Of a stretch of DNA of 64,000 nt, positions 25,325-34,111 are shown piece by piece. Positions within the stretch are counted from its first letter, which is position 1, and every line of letters starts with the position of its first letter. Position numbers and translations under genes: made by a program. Source of the stretch: an uncultured Bacteroidales bacterium. Lineage in GTDB: Bacteria > Bacteroidota > Bacteroidia > Bacteroidales > P3. The notes under the pieces were generated by a model that saw nothing but the letters and a program-made list of their open reading frames with translations, searched no databases and was not told the DNA's origin. The stretch covers positions 1 to 64,000 of the forward strand of contig CAJOEN010000003.1 of the NCBI GenBank assembly GCA_905233475.1. The letters run 5' to 3'.

Positions 25325-26050
25325 ATGGAAGCAATGATACTTGCAGCGGGACTTGGCACACGTCTCCATCCTCTTACAAACAACAGGCCAAAGGCTTTGG
25401 TAGAAGTGAACGGAATCACACTTTTGGAACATAATTTAAGACGACTTATCGGCTTTGGTTTCAATAAGATAGTGATAAATGTGCATCATTTTCCCGACAT
25501 GGTGATGGATTTTGTGAGGTCAGGTAATTTCGATGCTGAAATTTTGTTTTCCGACGAGCGGGAACAACTTTTAGACACGGGTGGGGCTTTGAAAAAAGCC
25601 GCACCGCTGTTTTCGGGCAAGGAGCCAGTATTGATACACAACGTGGATGTACTTTCAACTCTCGATTTAGGCGATATTTACCGTAAACATCTTGAAACAA
25701 ATGCTTTGGCTACGCTGTTGGTAAGCAAACGCGACACAGCCCGGCAGCTGCTTTTCAATGATAATGAAGAACTGGTGGGATGGGAAAACCTGTACACTGG
25801 CGAGGTGTTACTCAACAGGTCAATTACCGAAGTGCCCGACAATCTGGCTTTCAGCGGAATACATATAGTAAACCCCGATTTGTTCGATATGCTGCCCGAA
25901 ACAAGCCCCTATTCCATCATTCCCGAATATCTGAAAATCGGCAAAGATAACAAAATCCTTGCTTTCAAGCACTTGGCCGAAGAATGGTTGGATGTGGGAA
26001 AACCTGAAACACTGAAACAGGCCGATTATTTTATAAAAAACATAAAATAA
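25325..26050 (+). CDS. Sugar-phosphate nucleotidyltransferase (MurU/HddC-like)
   Basis: A 241-aa NTP-transferase: the signature MEAMILAAGLGTRLHPLTNNRPKAL with the catalytic Arg and Lys, VNVHHFP-type second motif, LLDTGGALKKA and IHNVDVLST (metal Asp). Such enzymes activate sugar 1-phosphates (for example MurNAc 1-phosphate or heptose 1-phosphate) with UTP or GTP. Which sugar is used cannot be told here; the neighbours (rsmE, AddB-like nuclease) give no clue. Confidence 0.85.
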   Translation: MEAMILAAGLGTRLHPLTNNRPKALVEVNGITLLEHNLRRLIGFGFNKIVINVHHFPDMVMDFVRSGNFDAEILFSDEREQLLDTGGALKKAAPLFSGKEPVLIHNVDVLSTLDLGDIYRKHLETNALATLLVSKRDTARQLLFNDNEELVGWENLYTGEVLLNRSITEVPDNLAFSGIHIVNPDLFDMLPETSPYSIIPEYLKIGKDNKILAFKHLAEEWLDVGKPETLKQADYFIKNIK

Positions 26051-26060
26051 GCCCCTTACT

Positions 26061-28874
26061 ATGAATTACTTTTTGCAGGACATCGCCGAAAAAATAATAC
26101 AAAATCCATGTTATCAGTCAGATAAAAGCATTATAGTGTTTCCTAATCGCAGAGCTGGCATTTTTCTGCGCAAATATCTGAAAACGAGCGATAAAACCTT
26201 TTTCATGCCTCAGATAATGGGTATGGACGATTTTGTGTCGCAAACAAGTGGCATGGGAATTGTAAAAAACGAATTCCTGCTTTTCGAACTATTCCGTATC
26301 CACAAAGAGATAAGCAAAACCACAAACAACGACAAATACCAGACTTTTGAGGATTTTATACCATTTGCCGACATGCTATTGAAGGATTTTTCGGACGTTG
26401 ATTTGCACTTGGCGGACGCAAAACAGATTTTCACACTCCTTTACAACGAAAAGCAAATTGGCGAATGGGACATCTCAAATCCCGACCAACTATCTGAGTT
26501 TCAACAGAAATATTTGGCTTTCTACGAATCGCTGTACGACTACTACACCAAACTACAGGAACGACTCAAGGAGGCAAACAAGGCATACAGTGCCATGCTT
26601 TACCGAAATGTAGCGGAAAACATTGATTTCTACGCAGATACATTGAAATGGAATAAAATTCTGTTCGTGGGCTTCTGCGAAATTTCGCAAAGTGAGTACA
26701 AAATAATTGACTCCCTGAAACGTCGTGGCATAGCAGAATTTGAAGCGGATATCGACAAATATTACATGGAAAACGGACATGAGGCAGGACTTATGCCACG
26801 TCGCAATGCAAGTCTTTGGAAAAAAGATGGTTACGAACTTCCAGAATATTTCAAAGAGGAAAAAAGAAATTTCAAATTAGTAAGTTGTCCGGAAAACACC
26901 CTGCAGAGCGAATATGTGGGCAATTTGCTCAAAAAACTCACTGATACACAAGACAATACCGAAAATACAGTGATTGTGCTCGCCGACGAAAATTTGCTTA
27001 TTCCAACACTAAACGGGATTCCGCAATGCGTTGATAAAATCAACATAACTATGGGATTTCCATACACTTACACACTTACTCACAACCTTCTGCTATGTCT
27101 TTTGGATATGTACGAAAACCGGCAACAGGACGAGTTTTACGTAAAATCACTCATACAATTTCTGTCGCACTCCATAATGGAGAAAAACCTCGGAATCAGT
27201 AATTTACGAAACAGATTGACAGAACGGTTCTCAAAAGAGAAACGGTTTTATATAGATGGAGAAAACATTCTGGAAATAATACCCGAGATACGAAACTGCG
27301 GTTTCGAGTTTCTGTTCAGCAAAAAGGACATACAGCCCGAAGAACTTATCGAAATATACAAAACACTGGCTCTCAAAACATACCCGAACTGCACCACATT
27401 CCGCGAACGTATCTCCACCGCCGCTTCGTATGAGATTTTCGACCATTTTGCCGAACTTCAGCAGGAGTACCGTTTTGCCGAAACAATAAACATTTTGCGA
27501 AAAATATACCAACGAATTGCGGTATGCATACAGCTTTCTTTCAAAGGAGAACCTCTTGAGGGACTGCAGATTATGGGACTACAGGAAACAAAAAATATCG
27601 ATTTCCGAAACATTATTTTAGTTTCGTGCAACGAAGGCGTTGTGCCAAAAGGCAATTCACATAACTCTTTGATTCCATACAACATACGGCAAAACTTCGA
27701 AATGTTCACCTACCGCGACCGCGACGCCGCAGATGCATACAACTTTTACCGGATGTTGCAACGTGCCGAAAATGTGCACTTTATATACCAAACAGATGTG
27801 GAAGGCGGAGGAAAGGGCGAACCAAGCCGTTTCCTTACACAAATAAAAAAAGAACTTGCACGCAAATACCCAAATATAACACTGCACGAAGAAACCGTAT
27901 CTATAAACCAAAAAACTGATTCCAAGCCTATTACGTTATCAAAAGCAAAAGATGAACGGGTTATGGAATCACTTGCCGAAATGGCGGCAACAGGATATGG
28001 TTTTTCGCCGTCGGCACTCAACAAATACCGTCATTGCACACTAAGTTATTATTACGAAGTGATTCTCGGAATAACACCATCGGCAGAATTGGAAGAAGAT
28101 ATTGATAATTCGGAACTCGGCACACAAATCCATGCAATTCTGCAACAGATTTTCGGCAGATTTCTCAACTCCGACATAAATGTTTCGGAACTTCCAACAG
28201 GCAAAGAACTTACGTACATTATAGAACAGCATTTCGACGAAAATATATTCAAAAACCACCGAAACCGCTCAGGCGAGAACTATTTTATGCTTTCGGTGGC
28301 AAAAACACAAATACAACATTTTATAAAACAACAAATTGAGTTTTTGAACAAGCATTCGGGCCAAATTGTGTGCCTTGAAGAGGATTTGAAATACAAACTT
28401 CATGTCACCAATAATCTAGACGTTGTTCTGCACGGCATTGCCGACCGAATTGAATATGTAGATGGAATACTACGTATATGCGACTACAAATCTGGCAAGG
28501 TTGAGGACTCTGACCTCGCAATTTACGGAGATTTCTTCGAAAGTGAAAATCCTTTTGTGAACAAAAAAATAAGCGACAAATGGTTTCAGGTGATGTACTA
28601 CGCTTGGCTATACCATAAAAATCATGGAACCGGCCAATTAGAAGCGGGAATATTCCCCTTACAAAATCTCGGCAAATTTTTCATAAAAGCCTCAGCTGTA
28701 GGTGAAAACACCGTATTTGGCGAAAAAGAAATGAATAGGTTCGAAAAATACCTTATCGTATTGTTGTCGGAACTTTTCGACAAAGAAACCGATTTTGTAC
28801 AAACCACAGACAGCAAAAATTGCAGCAAATGCCACTTCAAAAACCTGTGCGGAAAGGACATAAAAACGTTCTGA
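26061..28874 (+). CDS. AddB-like PD-(D/E)XK nuclease/helicase-fold protein
   Basis: A 937-aa protein of the Bacteroidota family related to AddB. The N-terminal FPNRRAGIFLRKYL block resembles a degenerate UvrD-like ATPase domain without a proper Walker A. The C-terminus is a RecB-family nuclease: an acidic helix, then LRICDYKSGKVE with the D-x-K catalytic pair. A Cys near the start of the nuclease (YRHCTLSYYY) and three at the end (CSKCHFKNLC) form the pattern of an AddB-type iron-sulfur cluster. It would process double-strand breaks with an AddA-like partner, which is not in the window. It starts 10 bp after the nucleotidyltransferase. Confidence 0.85.
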   Translation: MNYFLQDIAEKIIQNPCYQSDKSIIVFPNRRAGIFLRKYLKTSDKTFFMPQIMGMDDFVSQTSGMGIVKNEFLLFELFRIHKEISKTTNNDKYQTFEDFIPFADMLLKDFSDVDLHLADAKQIFTLLYNEKQIGEWDISNPDQLSEFQQKYLAFYESLYDYYTKLQERLKEANKAYSAMLYRNVAENIDFYADTLKWNKILFVGFCEISQSEYKIIDSLKRRGIAEFEADIDKYYMENGHEAGLMPRRNASLWKKDGYELPEYFKEEKRNFKLVSCPENTLQSEYVGNLLKKLTDTQDNTENTVIVLADENLLIPTLNGIPQCVDKINITMGFPYTYTLTHNLLLCLLDMYENRQQDEFYVKSLIQFLSHSIMEKNLGISNLRNRLTERFSKEKRFYIDGENILEIIPEIRNCGFEFLFSKKDIQPEELIEIYKTLALKTYPNCTTFRERISTAASYEIFDHFAELQQEYRFAETINILRKIYQRIAVCIQLSFKGEPLEGLQIMGLQETKNIDFRNIILVSCNEGVVPKGNSHNSLIPYNIRQNFEMFTYRDRDAADAYNFYRMLQRAENVHFIYQTDVEGGGKGEPSRFLTQIKKELARKYPNITLHEETVSINQKTDSKPITLSKAKDERVMESLAEMAATGYGFSPSALNKYRHCTLSYYYEVILGITPSAELEEDIDNSELGTQIHAILQQIFGRFLNSDINVSELPTGKELTYIIEQHFDENIFKNHRNRSGENYFMLSVAKTQIQHFIKQQIEFLNKHSGQIVCLEEDLKYKLHVTNNLDVVLHGIADRIEYVDGILRICDYKSGKVEDSDLAIYGDFFESENPFVNKKISDKWFQVMYYAWLYHKNHGTGQLEAGIFPLQNLGKFFIKASAVGENTVFGEKEMNRFEKYLIVLLSELFDKETDFVQTTDSKNCSKCHFKNLCGKDIKTF

Positions 28875-28964
28875 AACAGCAAAAAACACATACAAAAACT
28901 TCAATTAACATTTTTTTGTTAAAAATGTATTCCGCACATAGTACCTAAACAAATATAAAACACG

Positions 28965-28972
28965 TATTTTTG
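28965..28972 (+). promoter_or_regulatory. -7 box of the flippase gene (TATTTTTG)
   Basis: Exact TAnnTTTG, 59 bp before the ATG at 29032. Confidence 0.5.
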
Positions 28973-29031
28973 CAAATGTACTTAAAAAGACATATTACAT
29001 ACAAAAAACTGATTATAAACAACATAACCTA

Positions 29032-30522
29032 ATGAATCCCCTGAAAAAACTACTTGGAGACACGGCAATTTACGGGTTGAGCAGCATAATAGGACGTTTT
29101 CTAAACTATCTTTTGGTGCCTCTTTACACCTATAAAATAGCTGCGGAAAGCGGTGGTTACGGAGTGGTTACAAACATATACGCCTACACAGGTTTACTAC
29201 TTGTATTGCTCACTTTCGGTATGGAAACCACTTTTTTCCGTTTCTCCAACAAAGAAAACATAAATCCCGACAGAACTTTTTCTACATCGCTGCTGACTGT
29301 GGGGGGTGTGGCACTGTTTTTTGTAATACTTACAACAATATTCATAACACCCATTTGCAATGTCTTAAACTACACCGCACATCCGGAATATATTGAGATT
29401 ATGTCTATTGTGGTTGCTTTGGACGCTTTTCAGGCAATACTTTTCTCGCGTCTGCGATACGAAAAACGTGCCATAAAATTTGCCGCTCTAAAATTACTTT
29501 TCATCGTACTGAACATTGGATTGAACCTATTCGTCTTCCTTGTCGCTCCAAGCATATATCAGCGATATCCCACGCTGATGGGCTGGTACAATCCTGATTA
29601 TCAGGTGGGTTACATATTTATGGTGAACCTTATATGCACCACTCTTGTTACTTTCGGTTTTATTCCCGAACTAAAACTTATACGCAACGGTATGGATTTC
29701 GGACTACTGAAAAAAATGCTGAAATACACTTGGCCGCTGTTGCTTTTGGGACTTGCTGGCATACTTAACCAAGTGGCGGACAAGATATGCTACCGATACA
29801 TAGTTCCCGGACAGGAAGGCGAAGTACAGCTCGGCATATACGGCGCATGTGTGAAGATAGCAATGATAATGGCCATGATAACACAGGCTTTCCGCTACGC
29901 ATACGAGCCTTTTGTATTCGGAAACGACAAAGACAAAAACAGCAAGGATGTACAGGCTGTGGTGATGAAATATTTCGTAATCTTCACTATGGTAGCATTC
30001 TTGGCAGTGATGATGTATATGGACATTTTCAAACACATCATAAACCAAAGCTATTGGGAAGGGCTTAAAGTTGTACCAATTGTAATGATGGCCGAGGTGT
30101 TTATGGGAATTTACTTCAATCTGTCGTTTTGGTACAAACTTATAGACAAGACTTGGTGGGGAGCTATTTTCTCAGGCATAGGCTGTACGGTGCTACTGGC
30201 AATAAACTTTATTTTTGTACCGAAATTCGGTTATATGGCCTGCGCTTGGGGCGGATTTGCAGGATATGGTATCTGCATGGTTCTGTCGTACTTGGTGGGA
30301 CAAAAAAAAGCCCCTGTGCCTTACGAGGTGGGCAAAATTTTGTTGTATATGGCACTTGCCGTGGGATTGTATCTTATAAGCACTCTAACACAAGTAGAAA
30401 ATACATTAATCGGTCTGGTAATAAACACTTTGTACATAATAGTGTTCGCGATTGCGGCCTACTTTTTGGATTTGAGAAAAGAAATAAATATCAATAAATT
30501 TTTTAACTACTTAAAACATTAA
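29032..30522 (+). CDS. Polysaccharide/lipid-linked oligosaccharide flippase (Wzx/MurJ-like, MOP superfamily)
   Basis: A 496-aa integral membrane protein with about 14 hydrophobic segments. The opening [31 protein letters not shown] is the standard start of Wzx-like flippases, and the mid segment [27 protein letters not shown] is also typical. It moves lipid-linked saccharides from the inner to the outer leaflet. There is no glycan gene cluster around it; mscL follows after 4 bp. Confidence 0.87.
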   Translation: MNPLKKLLGDTAIYGLSSIIGRFLNYLLVPLYTYKIAAESGGYGVVTNIYAYTGLLLVLLTFGMETTFFRFSNKENINPDRTFSTSLLTVGGVALFFVILTTIFITPICNVLNYTAHPEYIEIMSIVVALDAFQAILFSRLRYEKRAIKFAALKLLFIVLNIGLNLFVFLVAPSIYQRYPTLMGWYNPDYQVGYIFMVNLICTTLVTFGFIPELKLIRNGMDFGLLKKMLKYTWPLLLLGLAGILNQVADKICYRYIVPGQEGEVQLGIYGACVKIAMIMAMITQAFRYAYEPFVFGNDKDKNSKDVQAVVMKYFVIFTMVAFLAVMMYMDIFKHIINQSYWEGLKVVPIVMMAEVFMGIYFNLSFWYKLIDKTWWGAIFSGIGCTVLLAINFIFVPKFGYMACAWGGFAGYGICMVLSYLVGQKKAPVPYEVGKILLYMALAVGLYLISTLTQVENTLIGLVINTLYIIVFAIAAYFLDLRKEININKFFNYLKH

Positions 30523-30526
30523 AATT

Positions 30527-30988
30527 ATGAGCGCAAAAAACTTTTTACAAGAATTTAAGGAATTCGCATTGAAAGGCAATGTATTCGACATGGCTGTAGG
30601 TGTAATCATCGGCGGAGCTTTCGGAAAAATCGTGTCGTCGTTGGTTGCGGACATTTTCATGCCGTTGATTTCGTTGGCAGTTGGCGGTGTAGATTTCACC
30701 AACTGGTTTATACAACTGGGTGGAAGAGATCACATCTACGACACTCTGGCACAAGCACAGGAGGCCGGTGTGGCAGTGTTAAGCTACGGAAATTTCATTC
30801 AGGTAACGTTTGACTTTATTATCGTAGCTTTGTGTATCTTTCTTGTTATCAAGCTAATGATGAAAGCTACGTCGTTGGCCAAGAAACAGAAAGAAGAGGA
30901 AGAGGCGGCAGCCCCTGCTCCCGAACCCACAAAAGAGGAACTCCTCCTCACCGAAATCCGCGACCTGCTGAAAGAACAGAACAAATAA
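30527..30988 (+). CDS. mscL: Large-conductance mechanosensitive channel
   Basis: Turgor-release channel of 153 aa. N-terminal helix and first membrane segment [41 protein letters not shown] contain the MscL signature, the second membrane segment is [22 protein letters not shown], and the cytoplasmic helix bundle is charged ([29 protein letters not shown]). Followed by a strong terminator at 31011-31038. Confidence 0.96.
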   Translation: MSAKNFLQEFKEFALKGNVFDMAVGVIIGGAFGKIVSSLVADIFMPLISLAVGGVDFTNWFIQLGGRDHIYDTLAQAQEAGVAVLSYGNFIQVTFDFIIVALCIFLVIKLMMKATSLAKKQKEEEEAAAPAPEPTKEELLLTEIRDLLKEQNK

Positions 30989-31010
30989 AAAACAACGGAA
31001 TTCAAACATA

Positions 31011-31038
31011 AAAAGGCAGGCATTTGGCCTGCCTTTTT
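31011..31038. terminator. Bidirectional terminator between mscL and the vsr operon
   Basis: A-rich stem AAAAGGCAGGC pairs with GCCTGCCTTTT around a 5-nt loop, with A and T tracts on both sides, so it can end mscL on the plus strand and the small membrane gene on the minus strand. Confidence 0.8.
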
Positions 31039-31087
31039 CGTTCAACTATCATAGAACTATGATTTTCAAAACAAAGAAATTACTATA

Positions 31088-31285
31088 TCATGGTATTCTG
31101 TCAATGTTGTCGCGACGACAATAAACAAGTACTATGGGCAGCGATAGAATCGAGGGTACTATGATTGCGGAAATAGCTGTCCATATCCAGAACGAATGTC
31201 CGCGACTGTGAGCTATGTGTCCGCAAATTAGGGCTACCGCCAGTTGCACGACGACTACGGCAACAAGTATTATCACGTCTTCCAT
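31088..31285 (-). CDS. Small two-helix membrane protein
   Basis: A 65-aa protein with two membrane helices (VIILVAVVVVQLAVALICG and FWIWTAISAIIVPSILSLPIVLVY). I do not recognise a family. Its ATG overlaps the vsr stop by one base (TAATG), which suggests coupled translation with vsr. Function unknown. Confidence 0.55.
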   Translation of the reverse strand: MEDVIILVAVVVVQLAVALICGHIAHSRGHSFWIWTAISAIIVPSILSLPIVLVYCRRDNIDRIP

Positions 31286-31944
31286 TATCCTTGTTTTTTG
31301 TTTTGTATTTTTCCATAATCGGCGCTGTCCTCGGCGGCCTGTGGCAGTGCGTCGGGAGTGTCGGCGTTGTAGCTTCGCACTTTGGTTTTATGGATGTCGA
31401 GGAAATGCTGGTTGAGCAACAGCTCCACCTCGCGCATGGTATGCTCTATCTTTTTGGACGTAAGCTGGCACTCCCACACTACTATCACCTGCCAGCCGTT
31501 TTCGCTAAGAATCTGGTAGTTGCGGCGGTCGCGCTCCTGATTGCGCCGGATTTTGGCAACCCAGAAATCGCGGTTGGTGTGAGGTAGCTTGCAGCAAGGG
31601 GAATCCTCAATCCCATTAATCTCGATACGAAATGCATTGTTGTTTTTATCCTGCTCGCTGAAGCTCGCGAAATCTTGAAAATCTTGTGGATTAACTATTA
31701 ACTCTAAATTCTTAACTCTAAACTCAATTCCGTGTCCGTGCCAAAAACAGCCGTTTACGAAAATGGCGGTGCGGTATGGCCGCATAACAATGTCGGGACT
31801 GCCGGGGACACTCCTTACGTTGAGACGATAGCGGTAGCCATGACTCCACAGCCACTTGCGCACCTTGAGCTCTGGCTTGGTGTCCTTGCTACGTATCCGC
31901 GACATGCAGCGGTGGCGTTGGGATGGAGACATTGTGTCGGACAT
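31285..31944 (-). CDS. vsr: Very short patch repair (Vsr) endonuclease with an in-frame insert
   Basis: Vsr nicks DNA 5' of the T in T:G mismatches made by deamination of 5-methylcytosine. Conserved blocks are present: MSRIRSKDTKPELKVRKWLWSHGYRYRLN, PGSPDIVMRPYRTAIFVNGCFWHGH, then PHTNRDFWVAKIRRNQERDRRNYQ and WQVIVVWEC. Zinc ligands correspond to the Cys of GCFWHGH, its His, the Cys of SPCCKL and the Cys of WEC. At 219 aa it exceeds the usual ~150 aa: residues 72-114 (31603-31731) are an insert whose DNA looks like intergenic AT-rich repeat sequence. A C5 methyltransferase, its usual partner, lies 15 kb away. Confidence 0.88.
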   Translation of the reverse strand: MSDTMSPSQRHRCMSRIRSKDTKPELKVRKWLWSHGYRYRLNVRSVPGSPDIVMRPYRTAIFVNGCFWHGHGIEFRVKNLELIVNPQDFQDFASFSEQDKNNNAFRIEINGIEDSPCCKLPHTNRDFWVAKIRRNQERDRRNYQILSENGWQVIVVWECQLTSKKIEHTMREVELLLNQHFLDIHKTKVRSYNADTPDALPQAAEDSADYGKIQNKKQG

Positions 31945-32032
31945 GGTAGATTATAGTTTATAGTTTACAGTTTATGATTAATAGTTTGTTATTTAGAGTG
32001 TTATTGCTCGAAAACAGCAAAATAAATTGCAG

Positions 32033-32079
32033 ACTTTCGGGCTATAAGTCGGAAAAAATATGCATTTACGCCCAAAAGT
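32033..32079. repeat. Inverted repeat downstream of the AAA ATPase gene
   Basis: Arms ACTTTCGGGCTATAA (32033-32047) and TTTACGCCCAAAAGT (32065-32079), the second being the complement of ACTTTTGGGCGTAAA. A matching inverted repeat lies upstream of the gene at 33752-33798. Possible operator or end of a mobile unit. The rest of 31945-32168 holds nothing else I can support apart from ACTATCATAG at 32165-32174. Confidence 0.55.
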
Positions 32080-32168
32080 ATGCATAAAAAAAGAATGATA
32101 ATAGTCATCTTTTTTGCTGATAACGTGCGACATATAATGATTTAAGCATAATATAGCATTATTCACTA

Positions 32169-33614
32169 TCATAGTCTTGGACCGAACAAATCTTTTAAAG
32201 TAACAACATTTTGAAAGACATGGCTATGCTGGTTGTTTGCCAGGCCATAGGTAGTTACAAGCACGGGGTGAATTGCCATACTCACATTCTCGGCATCGCG
32301 GAAAGCTCTTGCACGTCGTTCGATGTCCTCGGCATCTTTCTTTTTCATGGTGTAGCGGCTGTCGTAGAATTTCATCTCGCACACATTAATCACCTTGTCG
32401 GCACGTTTGATTATGAGGTCTATTTGTGCCTTTTCCGCTGCATAGGACGGCGTTGTCCAAGAAAATACCGATGTTATAACTCCCGAAATGCCAAGTGCTT
32501 GCTCTATCTGCCGATGATGATTGAGGCAAAGTTGCTCGAAAGCAAGTCCCGCCCATGTGTCGTGACGGTGGGTGCCGATCTGATATTTCCAGAAAGGCTT
32601 GTCGTTGGGGGCGTTTTTGCGGATAAACCTAAAATAGAACAGCGTAAAGGGGTCGGTGAGTTGATACAGCGACAGGCGCTCCTTGTTGCCATAGCCGTTG
32701 TAACGACGGATGAAGTCGCAGTTTACGAGGTCGTCGAGGATAGTGGAGAAATGGCCGTTGTTGGCGAGTTTTGTGGCGTCGAGAATCTCCTGCCGTGTAA
32801 GTCCTTTGTTCTTCTTGGCCAACGCCTCCACAACCTTTATGTAGTTGTCCGATTTTTCGAAAAGAGAGGCATACAGAGCATCGAACTCGCCGGAAAGCCT
32901 GCCCTTGTCGGCGAAAAACATCTCATCGACATTTTGCGCAAGGCCCGCTCCTCGGCGCAGATTTTTGAGATAAAAAGGAATGCCGCCCATAACCATATAG
33001 CACTCAGCAATTTCCTTGTCGCTCATTGCAAGCCCGCGACTTGAAATATACTCCTTGCATTCTGCCAAAGAAAAGGGATGCAGGTACAGTTTCTGCGTAA
33101 CGCGATTGTGCAGTCCGCCTTTGTTCTTAAGTATCTTTCTTGTAATCCACGATGTGGCTGAGCCACAGATGATAAGCACTATGTCGGATTGCGTTCCGGC
33201 CCAATCGTTCCAGAAATGTTCGAGAGCGGAAACAAGATTGCCGCCACGGGAATCCATCCACGGAAGCTCGTCGATGAAAACCACTTTTTTGCCTTTCTTT
33301 TTACTGCTTTCCAACAGGCAACGCAAACTGTTGAAAGCCTCGTACCACGTGCGCGGCTTTGTGTATCGCTGTCCGCCGCCGTAGCGGTTGAGGGCATCGG
33401 TGAAATTGGACAGCTGTTCGCGCTTGCTCTTTTTTGCCAGCCCAGTAAGTTTGAAAGCAAAACGGTCGTTGAAATATTTGTTCACCAAAAAAGTCTTGCC
33501 TACTCTTCGACGTCCATACACTACGACAAACTCAGGCTCCCGCGACTCAACAATCTGATTGAGAAGCTCCTGTTCTTTTCCACGACCGACTAACATATCT
33601 GTTTTCTTAGCCAT
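32169..33614 (-). CDS. AAA ATPase with DUF234-type C-terminal domain (archaeal-type ATPase)
   Basis: A 481-aa P-loop ATPase: Walker A VVVYGRRRVGKTFLVNKYF near residue 30, Walker B-type VVFIDELPWMD, a winged-helix region (about 270-320), and a C-terminal restriction-endonuclease-like DUF234 domain (YAAEKAQIDLIIKRADKVINVCEMKFYDSRY, where D...E-x-K is a PD-(D/E)XK-like core). Genes of this family are frequent, patchily distributed accessory genes of Bacteroidota; role unknown, defence or regulation proposed. The ATG at 33614 is preferred because a -7 box at 33635-33642 would start the transcript downstream of the alternative ATG at 33632. Confidence 0.82.
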   Translation of the reverse strand: MAKKTDMLVGRGKEQELLNQIVESREPEFVVVYGRRRVGKTFLVNKYFNDRFAFKLTGLAKKSKREQLSNFTDALNRYGGGQRYTKPRTWYEAFNSLRCLLESSKKKGKKVVFIDELPWMDSRGGNLVSALEHFWNDWAGTQSDIVLIICGSATSWITRKILKNKGGLHNRVTQKLYLHPFSLAECKEYISSRGLAMSDKEIAECYMVMGGIPFYLKNLRRGAGLAQNVDEMFFADKGRLSGEFDALYASLFEKSDNYIKVVEALAKKNKGLTRQEILDATKLANNGHFSTILDDLVNCDFIRRYNGYGNKERLSLYQLTDPFTLFYFRFIRKNAPNDKPFWKYQIGTHRHDTWAGLAFEQLCLNHHRQIEQALGISGVITSVFSWTTPSYAAEKAQIDLIIKRADKVINVCEMKFYDSRYTMKKKDAEDIERRARAFRDAENVSMAIHPVLVTTYGLANNQHSHVFQNVVTLKDLFGPRL

Positions 33615-33634
33615 TTTTTCAGCTTTTTGCACTG

Positions 33635-33642
33635 CAAAGGTA
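33635..33642 (-). promoter_or_regulatory. -7 box of the AAA ATPase gene (TACCTTTG)
   Basis: Exact TAnnTTTG on the minus strand, 20 bp before the ATG at 33614. It decides that start over the one at 33632. Confidence 0.6.
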
Positions 33643-33751
33643 CGAAAAAAAGTTGAAAATTGAGATTTGAAAGCTGAAATTAGATATATATATTTATAAT
33701 TTAGATATTTACAATGGGTGATATGCTCAAAACAAGGGCAAAAAATTGCAT

Positions 33752-33798
33752 ACTTCAGGGCTATAACTCGATTTTTTTTTCGCTTTACGCCCTAAAGT
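33752..33798. repeat. Inverted repeat upstream of the AAA ATPase gene
   Basis: Arms ACTTCAGGGCTATAA (33752-33766) and TTTACGCCCTAAAGT (33784-33798), matching the pair at 32033-32079 in sequence, order and spacing. It lies about 110 bp upstream of the -7 box. Confidence 0.55.
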
Positions 33799-34111
33799 TT
33801 GAAATTTTGTATTTTTTTTAGTTGAAAATCCGTGCTAGCCTTAGAAAATATCAGGAACCGCAGAATTAGTTCGGATTTCGGATTTCGGAATAGGGACGCA
33901 ATGCCTATGTCCACCATTAAAAACAACATTTCACGCCTTCATAATTCACAGACGACTAATCACAATTCAACAATTAAACACTCAACAACCTTTAGCTCAC
34001 TGCTAAAAACAGTAATTAAACAAGCACTCACTCTTTCAAAGATCATAAAAATTTAGTGTCTTTGCAAACTGATTTGACGACTTTGTTTAACATAAAAAAC
34101 ACTTTTTAAAC
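33799..34111. other. Spacer without a gene
   Basis: AT-rich sequence between the ATPase inverted repeat and the subtilase. Apart from a near -7 box (TGTCTTTG at about 34057), a possible promoter for the subtilase, I see nothing in it. Confidence 0.5.
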
